A stretch of DNA of 64,000 nucleotides from Hoplostethus atlanticus (GCA_034670405.1 JAXDDX010000122.1:186001-250000), one strand, 5' to 3'. Positions 24,890-37,492 are shown, numbered from the stretch's first letter. A program made the numbers and translations. The notes: generated from the sequence alone by a model not told the origin.

Positions 24890-25108
24890 TCACTGATTAT
24901 CCTCCATCCGACTAAGATTTATCTTTGGTAGCTTCTCTTCCCGCCACTCCACATTGTACAGCTTGACCTGCAAAGGGAGACATGCAGAATGTTTAGACAC
25001 TAAGAGCCACCAATGAGATTTGCATAAGCATACCAGATAACAGAGCAGTGTTTTCGAAAGACTGTGCTGGGATATGATGGTGACCTCAGCAACTGCCTTC
25101 ACAAGTCC
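24890..25108 (-). CDS. Two terminal exons of an unidentified gene
   Basis: Exon A (25108-25034, minus, 75 nt) lies between a CATGGCAG acceptor and a CTG|GTATGC donor and encodes GLVKAVAEVTIISQHSLSKT and LLCYL. Exon B (24967-24890, 78 nt) follows a CTCCCTTTGCAG acceptor and encodes VKLYNVEWREEKLPKINLSR then MEDNQ and a stop. Both are phase 0 and a multiple of three long, and the splice sites are good, so chance is unlikely. I do not recognise the protein, and no upstream exon or start was found before MATCAP2. It may be the 3' end of a small minus-strand gene starting in the 25.1-26.1 kb region, or a decayed gene. Confidence 0.5.
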   Translation of the reverse strand, partial: GLVKAVAEVTIISQHSLSKTLLCYLVCLCKSHWWLLVSKHSACLPLQVKLYNVEWREEKLPKINLSRMEDNQ

Positions 25109-25401
25109 CTGCCATGTGAACAATAATAAAATGTTCTAGGCTTATAGATTTGCAGCCTAAGACGGGGTCAGTTAGACAGCCTGTAAATGCCACTTGAGTG
25201 GTGTGAAATTTAGTCTCAAGATCACAGATATAACAAGAAATGGGAGAGAAAGAAGCATGAACACAGAAGCATGAAGAAACAAATTCCCAAATCTGCGTGA
25301 CTTGTTGTGATTTCCTGCTGTGATAATTCTCAATATGATTAGCCTAGTTCAGTCTTGAATCCTATTCACTGTGATTGGAAATGTTTTATTGCTGTTTTTA
25401 G

Positions 25402-25656
25402 TAGGGTTCGACCGATAGGGGTCTTTGAAGGCAGATACCAATGATATTTGGTGCAGGTGTTTAAATTTGAATTACCAGTATTCATTGTTCCCCCACAATT
25501 GTGTTCTTTAGTCTTCTTATATAATAAATATGTAATCACACAAACTGCATCATATACATCATATAAGGTGGACGACACTGACTGGACCAAGTCAAGTTTT
25601 TATAAAATGCCAATATTGACCCAATATAGTGCCACAACAATATTGGTCTAACCCTA
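25402..25656 (+). repeat. TAGGGTT..AACCCTA repeat family, near-complete copy
   Basis: The copy begins TAGGGTTCGACCGATA and ends ATATTGGTCTAACCCTA, an inverted terminal pair of about 17 bp. It contains the family markers TTTGAAGGCAGATACC and ACACTGACTGG. About 255 bp, non-coding, in the anln-matcap2 interval. Confidence 0.75.
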
Positions 25657-26084
25657 ATTTTTAATTTCTCACCTTCCAAAACCTACTGATAGAAAAAATC
25701 ATCAATATATCAACTTACACTAGCTAATTGTGCTAATAATTAAATTACATAATTGTAAAATGAATCTACTCTTTGACCACTGATAACATGAACACGATGG
25801 AGTTGAGCTGCCACCGAAAGAGGCGTCTGAAAGCAGATGGCGTGCTCAATTCAAACAGCTAGCCTAATTAATCTTTTCCACCATCACTGTTCCATTTTCC
25901 ATTTGTATGAAACCTTTGAAACCTTTGAAATTTAACCCATTTGGTATGTATGTCAAGTGTAAAAAATCTGAAAAAATACAGAAAAAATACAATCATGACA
26001 TCTTGATGGCCTCAAACGAATACACGGACACTTCCAAACCCTGCTTTCACCTGTCAAGTCGTTCCGACGGTTATTCCCACGGGA

Positions 26085-26160
26085 ACTACATTTCCCATCA
26101 ACACTACCGTTTCTGTGTTACGTAGCAGCCAGGAAACCATGGAAACAGCTCAGCCAACGC
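26085..26160 (+). promoter_or_regulatory. matcap2: MATCAP2 promoter motifs
   Basis: ACTACATTTCCCA at 26085-26097 matches ACTAYRNNNCCCR exactly, a motif of vertebrate promoters bound by ZNF143/THAP11-type factors and common at bidirectional promoters. CCATGGAAAC near 26137-26147 loosely resembles half of an RFX X-box. The first coding exon starts about 320 bp downstream. The motifs are seen; function is inferred. Confidence 0.45.
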
Positions 26161-26413
26161 TTGTAGCATCCAGCTCAGCTCTTGTCAGCTTGGATTCAGT
26201 GGCGTGAGGATGTCTGACGTTAGCTCTGACACTACCGGTCAAACTTCGCTGAAAAAGATTATTTCTACGCGCCTTTGTATTCTCTGAATACGTGTAGCCA
26301 CAAGAAGTACATTGCTTTCATCGGCGGTTTACTATTTTCACCTGGTTGGACAACGTCAGATAATTAGCTAAATTGGCTAGTAATTTCACTCGCTTAGGTT
26401 AGCTTAACAGAAG

Positions 26414-29400
26414 ATGCTGGAATCAATAAAAGTAACAGGTAATGATGCATTTTTCTACATATGTCTACATATCAAGTTAACATATCAAAAGCAAATGGTG
26501 TTTACCAAGTAATTGGTTGGTAAATTTACTGGTAATGATTACTGATGTAATAGTAAATATAAAGGATTTGGTAAACTATGACACTCATTTATTCTAATCA
26601 AATCAAACTTTATTTATACAGCACATTTCGTACATTAAGATGGAGTGCAATGAGCTTTACATCAAGAACAAAGTGCACAGATTCAAAGTAGGTAAGGATA
26701 AAATATTTAAACAAACAAACAAACTCAAACAGATTAAAAGAAGAGATTCTCTAATGCTTTATTTTTATTATGCTTTTCCCCCTTATTCTCATAACATCAG
26801 TAAGAGTTTATATGATCAGTTTTATACTATTTATTATGATGTATAATATGAATTAATGTCATGATTCATGGCAGCCTAAAAAGGTTATTATTTTAAACTT
26901 GCTAGCCAGTGCCATATTAGTCAATATTGTTGTGATGAATTGATCATTGCTTCAGCATTGTTTTGTATTGTCTAAATTGAGTTCCACAATGCCAAAGTAA
27001 TACATTGTTTATAGATTCAGCACAGTATATGCTGCCATTATGTTCTGATAGGGATAGTTTTCAATTTCATCCTTATTTCACTTGCAAAACTTATATTTCA
27101 TTCTAATTGGCATTCAAAAGGTCTCTAAATGTCCCTGTGACAGGGATGCTGCACGGATTATTTACTTTGCAGATGCCTAACATCACATCAGGTGAAACGG
27201 AATGATGAGATACCCAAAGGATATAATGTTAGATAATAAAGCCACTAAGTATTTCATTTGGTGGCTGAACATGTTACCCTCCATCCAGCAAGCCAATGAA
27301 GCTTAATTTGGATTTCTTGCTGTTATTACTGTGCTGCTGAGGTCATCAGTTTGTGCTGTGTGTGGTTGCGTGGATTCCGTCTCAGTGCTCCTGTCTGAAC
27401 ACAGTGCTTGCTCTCAGTCTGATGACGCTCCAGGTCATTTCACTGGGAATGCACATTGACTCCTCACTCCTGTACTGCTAGTCTGTAGAGACATGATGAG
27501 AATAATTTTCTCTGTGATAGCAGCCCACTGAATCATCCATGAGACGTAATGATGCATAGCCGGTGGTCCTCGATAGGGGACTGCTGACGTAACTGTAATT
27601 GGAGCCTATCAAATTAGGTCCATTTGAGTGAAATTGCATCTTTATGAATGAATAAGGAAAGGAAAGAATGGTGTGTCAGTGTGGAACTCATAACAGAGCT
27701 GTAAAAGCACGCTGATCATCACAATGAGCACTAGTTGCCTTAACACAATATATATATTTTTTTAGCTTGGAGGCAAAATAGATCTATTTTTATTGTGCCT
27801 TCATAAGAGGATTAATCTATCAAGCTACCTGCAAGAAGTCTGCACGTGAATCTAAAATAAGTAGCGAACAGAATCACTGTCCTCACTCACTGCTCTCTCA
27901 TATCACTTCTTTCAGAAAGACTCCACTGGCCAGAAGTAGAAATGTCCAAAAAGTACATCTTAAACACCACTGACAAGCCAGTCAGTCCGAGCCAAGTGTA
28001 CCCAGAGAAGATTTCTAATGTCCTCAAAGACCTCTTCACCACCGGGACCAGCAGCTACAATGTCCTGCTGCAGGCCGAGGAGGAGGAGAGGCAGAGCCCG
28101 AAGCAGTCTCCTCACAGGAGGCCAAAGACATCGCTGAAGTGTGCCTCCGCATTTCATAAAAGAAACCGTCCAGGCATGGCTCCTGTCATGGTGCGGGCCC
28201 CAGAAGGAAGTGGCGACGCCATACAGTCAACTCATGTCCTCTCAGGCAGCCACTCCAATCTCCCTAAGCCAGCGCGGACCATCACAGTGCTGGGCAGCAC
28301 CATGGGCCTTTCCCCTCGCCCCGTTCGCCGTCCTAGGAAGGTGTGCGTCCCCAACTCGCCTCGTACCAAATTTCCCTCTTTGCCCAAATCGGTAATCGCA
28401 CGGGAAGCGGAGAATGCCAAGAAACTCTGTATCCTTACAGCCATCAAGCCATCCAACGTCGAGAAGGAGAAAGTCAAGTTTTTCAAATCTGACTTCAACT
28501 ACAACCCTCAGTTTGAGTATAGCAACCCTGTGTCTCCACTTGTCCTGGCGCGGCACACCAACGCCTCGGACCGCTTTCTGACACAGGTGAGAGGCACAGT
28601 GCCATGTTACGAAGTCAGTCATAGGCCTGGGATAGAGAAACTTGAAAAAGGAAGTAGGGGCGGTTGATAGGTGCACAAGTCAGCCAGATACAGGCACAGA
28701 GGCTGTGGCAGGTCATTCATCACATGCACCATGTCCCGTGCGCATAAGGTTGGCGCTGAGCTGGATAGTTTGAGAGAAAATTCCACACCGTCACGCAGAG
28801 GGTCGTGCGATCAAAGAGAGTCTCTGCAAAACCTCTTGTCAGGTCTCAGGCGGGGTAAGACTGCCATCCAAGTGAAAGTAGAATGGAGCCTCATCCCTTG
28901 TCACAGAGCCAGGAATAGGTTCAGAAAAAAACGTGCAAAAAGTGCAAAATCTATTTAAAAGCTGCCTTTCCGGGTCTCGTGCATTATTAACATTTATGAG
29001 TACACGTACAAATACACGTTATTAATCAATCCACAAGTGAATGCATAGGATTTAGGATTTAGATTACCCATATAAGATCAGCTGAATAATGTTTCTGGGT
29101 TGCATTGAGCAACGGTATTGCGTTGCAGGCTGCTCAGGTAACACAAGTATGCAGATAGTAAGAGAAGGGATCAGTATCTCCCGTTGAATGAACTCCACAG
29201 GAAATGTAGTAAAGTGATCCTGCAGAGTACATTTTCTTTCACCCCCCCCTGGTGTCGGGTCTTGTTTGACATGTGTTCTTTGTTTGAATGTTGTGCGCTT
29301 TTTTGTTTTGTTTTCGTATAACAAAGACGCGGCGCTCCAGGCAGCGACGCTAACCTTGAAAAACCTTGGTTTGGTTTGTATGCCATACAACTGCCACTGT

Positions 29401-32400
29401 GCTATCGCATAGCAACTCGCTGAGCAATTATAAAGTGGACTGTCAAATTGGCATTTCTTCGAAGCCAGTCTTTGGCCTTGGCATAGCTTCAGCTTCATGC
29501 ACTGACTGTCAAATCATAGTGCGTCTCAACTCTTGCAGGCAGTGCGGATCATGGAGCGTGCCCTGCAGAAGTACGGCAGCTACGAGATGTTTGAACAGGC
29601 CACTGGGGGCAACCTCCTCACCAAGAGTCGCATCTGGTACAATGTCAAGAAATACATGGAGAAGGAGGGCTGCGTGGGGGAGGTGAGAGACCAATGGACT
29701 CGGGTGGTATAATGGAATACTTTTATTGATTACTTCTGATTGATTGCTGTTATTTTGCACACCCCTGTGATGTCGGAGCTCATATTTTTTCATACTTCAT
29801 CAGCAGCAAAGAGTAGTAGGAGGCAGCAAACAAAAGTTGGATATAAAAAAAAAATACACCACAAAAATGAAATGTGAAAAAAGTGTCAGTTGCATTATAT
29901 TTAATACCCCCATCTTCTATATTCTTGTTTATATTCTGTATCCTATTATAATTTTGCTGCTGCAACATTCCAATTCCCCCATTTCATCCCTTAAATGTAA
30001 TGTGGGCATCTTTAGAGGAAACATTTTCTTTACAGAAGCTATTAAGAGGCTGGAATAATTGACACCATGTCTGTGTGGCTGCCTTCTGAAGTCTGTGACC
30101 TTCCCGGTCCAGAATATGCCAGGGTGGATTTATGCATCATTATACAGCCTATTCAGCAGGATTGGCAGACAGCAGGCCATCAAAAGTTGAATGTGCTCTG
30201 GGTAGAAAAGTAAGACCTTGCAAAAAGCTGTCACTTTACTGAAGTCATTCTGCAATCTGCTTGCGTAGAGCAGTCTTTATGTAACCATCAACAAGGACGC
30301 CTTACGTCACCACGTTAATAATGTTCCACTGCACACATAAGACCACATATACTGGCATCTTGTGTATGCTTGGTGAAGACCTAATGGGTTAGACAGTGGG
30401 AAGAAAACACAAGGGAGTATATTCCGTTATAGGAAACATCTAAATGAAACACAGCTATTGGTGATGTATTTTGCATTTCAGGTCCCATTTTCTTGTCTAG
30501 TGGTGTATTTTTCTTATTTCCATGGATAAATGAGCTAAAAGCAGACAGATATCATTATTATTATTATTATTAGATATTTCCAGCAGCGTTTGATAGCAGA
30601 AACATTTTTAGCTAACATCAACGGTGATGTCAGTCCCTCAAAATCAAATCGATTCTGAAATCGAAATTATAGAAGAGGCAGAGATAGCGACCTTTCCACC
30701 GACAGTAGCCTCAGTTGTCCACAATGTAATGCAACCAATTCAGTAAGAGATGTGGCCTCAATCATACACCCGTCCAGCTGAATGATCACACTTTCAAGCT
30801 AATTACATGCTCATAAGCGTAAAGCAACACGTTCACACCCCTTCTCAGGGGTTTGTTCAAAGTCATTATGGGAAATGTAGGAAATCACTGAAATAGAAGT
30901 AGATGAGGCAGGTTGAGGGAACTTGGGTGCACCAAAAGAGTAAATTACAACACTTTATCACAAAATAATTCCTGGAATATGGAACATCACACATTGATGG
31001 TACCTAACAGAGTATCTGAGGGTTGTCAAGTGAACACACCATATTGCTGCATACGACAAGATGGTTGCAGCGTGCTTTTCAGTATAAATGGGATGCTGCT
31101 GTCTGTGTTGTGTTGGCAGATAGTAGTCCATGTGACAGATGACCTGCTGTCCAGGGCCTCCATGACTGTGGTGAACGGTAGACCCACGCTGACAATCAAC
31201 ATCTCCACCGCCCGCGAGCACTGGCTGGAAGGCATGCTAAGGCATGAGATTGGTGGGTAGCTATCATATATGAATATCATATATTAATCATCACATATCA
31301 ATTAATTCGTCAGTGGTTCTCAAGTGGCTCCAGGGACCAAAATGAGTAGTAGTTTCACCGCAATTCAGTCCATTAGAAATCATCGCAATTAAAGAATCAA
31401 TAGTTGCAAAAGTCTTCCCATATGGGTCACTGGAACAAAATCTTACCACAGATACCACAGGGCTTTACATGTGTCTATTTGAACTCCCCACAGTCTATTA
31501 ACTGAAACCTCTGAACGATCCTTATATATGTATACCTCTATGGTTGTGTATTATTGTTGGTTGGAGTGATTTTTCTTGGAGACTAAGATCATTGTTATCA
31601 AGGCCAATTTTACGGTCTGTAATGCCCTACAAGGGTGATACACCGTAGAGCTTGTTCTCCGATGTACGTGTCTTTGCAGATGAAGTGCAAGTACAGCTAG
31701 TGAAGCACATTCAGGTTAAGGCAAGCTGTTTGCTCCTCTTACGTTCAATAATGAAGTCGCTGTGCAAAATAATTCCAAGACGCTGTGCTCGGTTTACACT
31801 AATTCCCTCGCTCCTTTTCGGGGAACACCAATGTATGACAGTCACTGACACATACAAACTGTTATTCAACCGATACAAATGTTTGAAGGCAGATTGAAGC
31901 TGCCAATATTCATGCCAAGAAAAATCCTCAAACTACAAGTTTTAATTGTTTCCCCCAGAATTGTATTCTTGTCGGGGTGGAAAAGCCTCTGAAACAATTC
32001 TACAAGAAATACGTCATCAAACAAACTGACTGGCCGTCATCCAATTTTGTTCGCCAGGCACGCATTACTTCCGCAGCATCAACAACAGCCACCAGCCGTG
32101 GAGCAGCAGTGCGGGCAGGAGGAAGCACAACCTGAAGCCCCTGAACCCCACCGAGGAGGGCCTGGCGAGCATCCACAGCGTCTTGTTCAGGAAAGACCCC
32201 ACGCTGTGGCGCGCCGCCCTGCTCTACTACACCGTCTACCAGGCCGGCCAAATGTCCTTTACCCAGCTCTTCCACGACCTGGGCCGCTTCGTCCAGGACC
32301 CCAACACCCGCTGGGACTACTGTGTCCGAGCCAAGAGAGGCCAGAGCAACACAGCGCTGCCAGGTCAGTATCGTTTTATCATGTTTTTTAACAATAAATA

Positions 32401-33536
32401 ATTAGATGGAGAAGATAGGGTTAGAGTTTAATCTGAGAGTTGCCCATATATGATGCCAATATTGTCCTATAACACTGGTTGTCTGTGGGAATGAATGAAA
32501 GTATGAAGTATGAATGATGGTCTAAATGTTGTTTCAGAGGCTTTTACAAGAATACCCTGACAAGAATACAATTCTGAGGGAAACACTTAGTACTTGCCAT
32601 TTTTTGGGACTTTTTCGGCATGACATTGGTCATTTCTAAAGACAGTGAATATTGCCACAAAATATCAGCTATTGGCAGCTTCAGTCCAAAACATGTCAGT
32701 ATCGACCCTCAGAAATCAGCCGAACCCTAATTAAAGTTGATAGACCTCTTGTATTGCAGGTTGCTTCAGTAAAGACCAGGTGTACCTGGATGGCATCCTG
32801 AAGATCCTGCGGTACAGAGACAAGATCGACTTCCCGATGCTGACTGCTCTAGGAAAGGTGAGGGAATGTATTTGAACTGTCTATCTATGTTGTCTTCAGG
32901 GTTCATGACGCACAAGGGTATATCAAGTCTCTCTCTTTCTGTTACCAAAAATAAAGGAATCAAAGCTTGAATAAAGCTTACGTAACCACTCGTGAGGAAG
33001 TGAGCTTCTGTTCTTCTGCTCGAGAGGAGCGATGGGCATGGAAAGCTGAAAAGTGTGCTTATTACTATACAGCTGGTATCCCTAAGAAAAAACTGCAGAT
33101 GCTTTTCTCATTGGAATCTGATTGTTTTTTTTTATAATAACTAGCCCAGTGCTATCAGGGCTGAAGTCATACAAATTGCAGGTGGCAAATGATAAAAGAA
33201 CAGAAGTAACAATAACTGCGATAAACGGCCTTGACCGAATCATCTTGACAATTTTTTTGTCCATTTCCATCCATTGGATTGGATTGGATTTCCATCCACA
33301 TGCGTCGTTTCATTTTTGCTCCTTCACTGCCCCGGCAAGCTGTGTTGCTGATTGTGTCTGTTTGCCTGTGGGCTCAGGTGTCCTTCGAGGATGCGGATCG
33401 GCTGAAAGGCCTGGTCCAGATGGAGAACGTTCGCATCCCGCACTTCCTGCAGGATCAGGCGTGCTACGCCGAGCAGCTAGAGAAGATCATGGAGGTCAAC
33501 CAGCTGACCGACGAGGAGCTCAGGGTCATCGTGTGA
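26414..33536 (+). CDS. matcap2: MATCAP2/KIAA0895, tubulin-carboxypeptidase-family metalloprotease
   Basis: Exons: 26414-26438, 27916-28586, 29539-29682, 31120-31252, 32058-32363, 32760-32857, 33378-33536. All phases agree, giving 511 aa. The start MLESIKVTERLHWPEVEMSK spans the first splice. The N-terminal third is basic, proline/serine-rich and probably disordered. LTAIKPSNVEKEKVKFFKSD begins the conserved core. The zinc-metalloprotease motif HEIGTH (HExxxH, residues 322-327) is split by the intron between exons 4 and 5. A glutamate 31 residues later (NPTEEGLASIHS) fits the third zinc ligand. WDYCVRAKRG, CFSKDQVYLDGILKILRYRD and VPHFLQD-like RIPHFLQDQA follow. The paralogue MATCAP1 removes the terminal tyrosine of alpha-tubulin; the activity of MATCAP2 itself is less well defined. 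It lies head-to-head with anillin. Confidence 0.96.
26593..26700. repeat. Common teleost dispersed repeat fragment
   Basis: AATCAAATCAAACTTTATTT followed by ATACAGCACATTTCGTACA and a GAGCTTTACAT block matches a very frequent fish repeat that I know by its motif. It is in MATCAP2 intron 1 and non-coding. Confidence 0.5.
26700..27915. other. Rest of MATCAP2 intron 1, nothing recognised
   Basis: AT-rich intronic sequence. No exon, RNA gene or clear repeat boundary was seen. Confidence 0.5.
28587..31119. other. MATCAP2 introns 2 and 3
   Basis: These introns flank exon 29539-29682. They hold a short (ATT)n near 30556-30575 and only short chance ORFs, including one that runs on past the donor of exon 2. 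Confidence 0.55.
31868..32045 (+). repeat. Repeat-family copy ending just before MATCAP2 exon 5
   Basis: It carries family markers AACCGATACAAATGTTTGAAGG, CAGAATTGTATTCTTGTCGGG with GTGGAAAAGCCTCTGAAAC, and CTGACTGG. It ends about 12 bp before exon 5 (32058), so the branch-point region of that acceptor lies in repeat-derived DNA. Confidence 0.6.
32440..32729 (-). repeat. Repeat-family copy before MATCAP2 exon 6
   Basis: Contains CAGAGGCTTTTACAAGAATACC, CCACAAAATATCAGCTATTGG, CAGTATCGACCCTCAGAAATC and a terminal CCGAACCCTA at 32729. It lies 30 bp upstream of exon 6. Confidence 0.65.
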
Positions 33537-34800
33537 GCCCGGTCCAATCTCCAGTACACCTCCGCCAACCCTAACCTAAAACCTGAGTGAAATCACAATG
33601 GCCTGCATGTCCCACCACCACCACCATGCATGGTAGCAGACTCTGTGACTTTTGCAGCGTGCTGTATTGTATGTAGAGTAGGGTTAGACCAATATGTCGG
33701 TTTGCCAATACTTTTATTAAAATTCTGATACCGGTCTGTTAGCATCGTCCAACTCTCATGGAGGTTTACATCCCATCCCATGCTCTCTGGACCAGAGAAA
33801 TCATTCCAATGTGGTGTGCGAGTATTTAACTCAACAACCTCAGGGGTGTCAGTCTGTAAAACCTGCAATGAACCCTGCTTCACCCTGCCTTAAGGAGCTG
33901 ATGACCCATCTAAAGAATCAGTCTGGGTTTCAATGTGTCCCATTTTTAGTCCCAGTTTTAGTGTCCCATCATGGTCTAAATGCTGCTTCAGAGGCTTTTC
34001 CACCCTGATAAGAATACAATTCCAGGGGAATTGCTGAATACTTGTAATTTTGGGGGCATGAAAAACCCAAAACCCATGTCTGTCGAACCCTAACATAGCG
34101 ATTCCCATTTTGTGCTCTGTCTTTTTCTTGCGCCTATGAGCTACGGTAAGTGTACTTCTACAGTATATCCGTCTTTTTTTCTGGAGATGAATGCATTCCC
34201 GCACTTTGCTTTCCACAGGATCCCCAGTTGCTGTTTTTATAGTGCGTTGAAACATATAGCATTGAGTGTTTTGGTCAACGGAACTATCGCAGCCTCCCGC
34301 ACGAACAGCAATGCTGCGTCACACCAGGAGAAAGTCCAGACAAATACCAGTGTGAGTGCTTCATCAGCAGTGTCGCACACAGGCCTGCTAATGAAGACTG
34401 AGTACTGGTGAGTCTCCATTTCCACATTATACTCAATCATGTCCCAGTGGTCTTCGTGCACTGACTTGAAACCCACACCCTGCCTCACAATTTGCACTTT
34501 CTTACCTTTTGAGTTACCTTTTTAAACTGCACCGGCATATGGGGCAGTTACTCTCTAGGTGTAATTTACTTGACTCGATTTCCCCTTTTTACAAACCAAA
34601 CGCCTCGTCATTTTACCGTGATACTTGATGATGAATTTTGTGTTGTCGATACCAAGGATGACCTAATGCAGGTAGCATGTGTGCCGTTATGTCACCTCAA
34701 ATACCCCAATCCTAGAATACGATATTTGTGAATGATTTTTTTTTTTTTTTGTGATGTTCACAGACGGAAACTCCAAATAAAATCGATCTCCCCGAGAAAT
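33537..34800 (+). other. matcap2: MATCAP2 3' UTR region
   Basis: Follows the stop at 33536. An AATAAA at 34776-34781 is the first strong downstream poly(A) signal I see. The interval contains a repeat-family copy (33679-34092), so much of this UTR may be transposon-derived. Confidence 0.45.
33679..34092. repeat. TAGGGTT..AACCCTA repeat family, longest copy (414 bp)
   Basis: Starts TAGGGTTAGACCAATATG and ends TGTCTGTCGAACCCTA. Internal markers include GTGTCCCATCATGGTCTAAAT, GCTTCAGAGGCTTTTCCACCC and TGATAAGAATACAATTCCAG. No coding capacity. Confidence 0.75.
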
Positions 34801-37190
34801 GATCTTGTCATGTGTTGTGACTTTGTAACTCCCAAAGAAAAGTTTTTACATTTGTGAAAAAGTAGGGCACAGATTGTTGTACGACAGCAGTTGTTCTTTC
34901 CTTAGTTGGCCCACATCCTGAAACAGAGGCTTCTTTGGGTTATTAGTGGTATTATTATTATCCTGGGTTCCTGAGTTTTAGTGTCCCATGATGATCTAAA
35001 TGCTGAAATTCTGGGAGAAACACTAAATATGAAAATGGTGAAATTTAAAGAAATAATAATGAAGAAAAATTATCTTTCAGTAGCTTCGATCCAAAAATAA
35101 CTGTATCCATATCTGCCTTCAAAATCCTATATTGGTCTCACCTTGTGTAGGTATGCACCCAGTGTATGCTGGGATAAGCCCCATGAGTGAATGAAAAAAG
35201 GCCTCCCCCTGATGCTACATCACACTGAGCCACAAAGCTAACAATGAAAGAGTGTTGTCACGTAACTGAACGTGCTGACACACAACCCTATCTGTCGCCC
35301 TCGGTAACCAAACCTGCAAGAAAACACACCTACCGGTCTTTCTAGAGCCCTGGCCGAAGGTGTCCCAGGTCCCATCCACCAAGGTCTGGTTTCACTGGGA
35401 AACTGGAAACCATTCAGGCCCAGTGTCGACTGACACCTACAAGAAATGACATGCTGGACAAAAGGCCTCTGTCTGCACACTGGCCCCCACGCAGACAGGC
35501 CCCTTAACCCGTTCACCCACCCAGCTCCTCGGACCCTGCTCTGTTGCTATAGATGGGTAAAGACAATCAACACAGCTTAACTGAGCGTATTGTATTCGCC
35601 CTCCAACTATGAGACTGGTTTCTAGACCTCGCTTCCACTTGGAAACGAGATAAGAAATTCCACAAGAATTTACACATATGGGCATTAGAAGAGTTATTAG
35701 AACCTGACAAAAATACCCCAAGAAAATCAAAGGGTTTGACAATCATAATCCTGTGATATTTCACAAACTTATTTTAAGTGGCATCATGAGGCATTTAGTC
35801 AAACATCATTCACCCAAAGACAGTTTATTCGAGGCCACTGCAGCATGAGAAGTCTATGATGGCGCGTGGAGTGTGAGAGAAACTACTAACTTAAATTAAA
35901 TGAAACTGGAGGTTGAATACTTAAAGGGCCAAGTGGATGGTTAATGACATGATATTAAATTGAATATAATTTGTCAGATAATGATATTGTAAGGAAAGTT
36001 TTGTCCTGGCAAAATGTTTTCATCATGTAACAGCCAAAATGGTCATTGCGGCGTAGAGCTCGATTCCCACCAGATGGCAGCAAGAGCCAACTCTTTCCCA
36101 AGACGTGACCTATAAATTGTCATTGACAATCCCCCCCCAAAAAGAAAAATTCATCAGATAATCGTAATCATCATAAATATTAGAGCTCCTGAACCCATTG
36201 CATCACCTCTAGATTTACAAATTAGCAAATGTGCCTTATGGTGCCAATATCCATACAGCTAAATCCTCCCCGCGACCTGTCAGAGAAGGTGAGGCCTCCT
36301 TCTTCTTAGTCTTCATTTTCCTCATGGCTTTAAGGACAGGTCTCCAAAATGGCGACTTCACAGTTCTAAACCCCATCATTATATCGCCTCAGCAGTGGAA
36401 TTCTGTTTGGATGAATATTCTTGAATGTTTGATGTAAAAGTTGCAAGTATTTAAGGTGACGTGCACATAGACCACCCCGGCCCGTACCCGGATATGTCAG
36501 TCATCTCACCTACCGCGGCAACAAAAGAGAACATTGTCTGCTGAATAATTTAGTACTCTGTTCCTGTCTGTAATTGTAAGAACACCCTGGGGGGACTTGC
36601 TGCAACTTGAATGTATAGAGTTGCTGTTATTGCTTGGCTCTATGTGTCTATGGGAGCCTGCAAGACTTAAAGGGGCATTAAGAAATCTAGGACCTTTATC
36701 GACCTCTCTAAGCGACCAGTAGGAAGGGAGGGTCTTGAAACGCCAATGGGCAGGTCCAGAAAGTGAGTTTTGAAAGCCAGAAATATCAGAACCTGGCCAA
36801 GCAACCGTTGGTACTGATGAACAACCCTATCAACCTAGTCCTAAGGGACAGTAAAAATATTACATATTGTCCCTTTAAAAAGGAGCATCGAGGAGCTGGT
36901 AAATACGCAGTTGAGTCAGTAGAAGTGTCCTCTAATGGCAATGTGCCCAGACACCTCATTTCCACCATAGGGGAAGGAGATGGCAGCTAACACGTGAAAG
37001 CTAACAAAGGGACAGCCTTCATGGGCCCTACAGCGGAAATCTACTCATCCTCTCAACTGACAGAATAGATCAACATTACAGCAGAGACTCGAGACAACAG
37101 ACGAAGACGCGATTCAGATCAGATACCGGTGCTTCACGTTTCGCGTCAAATGTAACAAGATCTCAGTCACAGAGCTGGGACATCGATAAG
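34801..37190. other. Intergenic region between MATCAP2 and EEPD1
   Basis: Contains a diverged repeat-family copy at about 34965-35145. The rest is unremarkable and only short ORFs occur. The two genes converge here. Confidence 0.5.
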
Positions 37191-37192
37191 AT

Positions 37193-37492
37193 TTCGCTTT
37201 ATTTCATATACATATAGAAAATGTTTGGCACACTCATCTATAACAGAGTACAGCATATATCTTTTCATTTTGTCTGGACATTTTCATGGCTGTACTACTT
37301 ACATGTACTATTATACAGTGATAAAAGGAAACCAAAAAGGCAATCTTGGCACTCCTTCACATTCATCAGGAAACTCTTTGCTCCGCAACAAACCGAGCAG
37401 GATCCAGGCAGGACAAAGTCAATTTGATATGTCATTGGCGCAATCCCCCCTTAATACATCCGCCACTGTCTTTGTTGTGACCGTGGATGTCA
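37193..37492 (-). other. eepd1: EEPD1 3' UTR with poly(A) signal
   Basis: A minus-strand AATAAA lies at 37198-37203 (TTTATT on plus), about 290 nt after the stop, which suggests a short 3' UTR. Confidence 0.5.

Noticed and set aside
25805-25860. Possible third exon for the unidentified gene (minus strand, after a CTGCTTTCAG acceptor)
   Set aside because: The reading frame closes quickly and the donor is weak, so it could not be linked to the exon pair at 24890-25108.
28242-28676. Antisense ORF over MATCAP2 exon 2
   Set aside because: A shadow frame of a GC-rich coding exon whose sense frame is clearly conserved.
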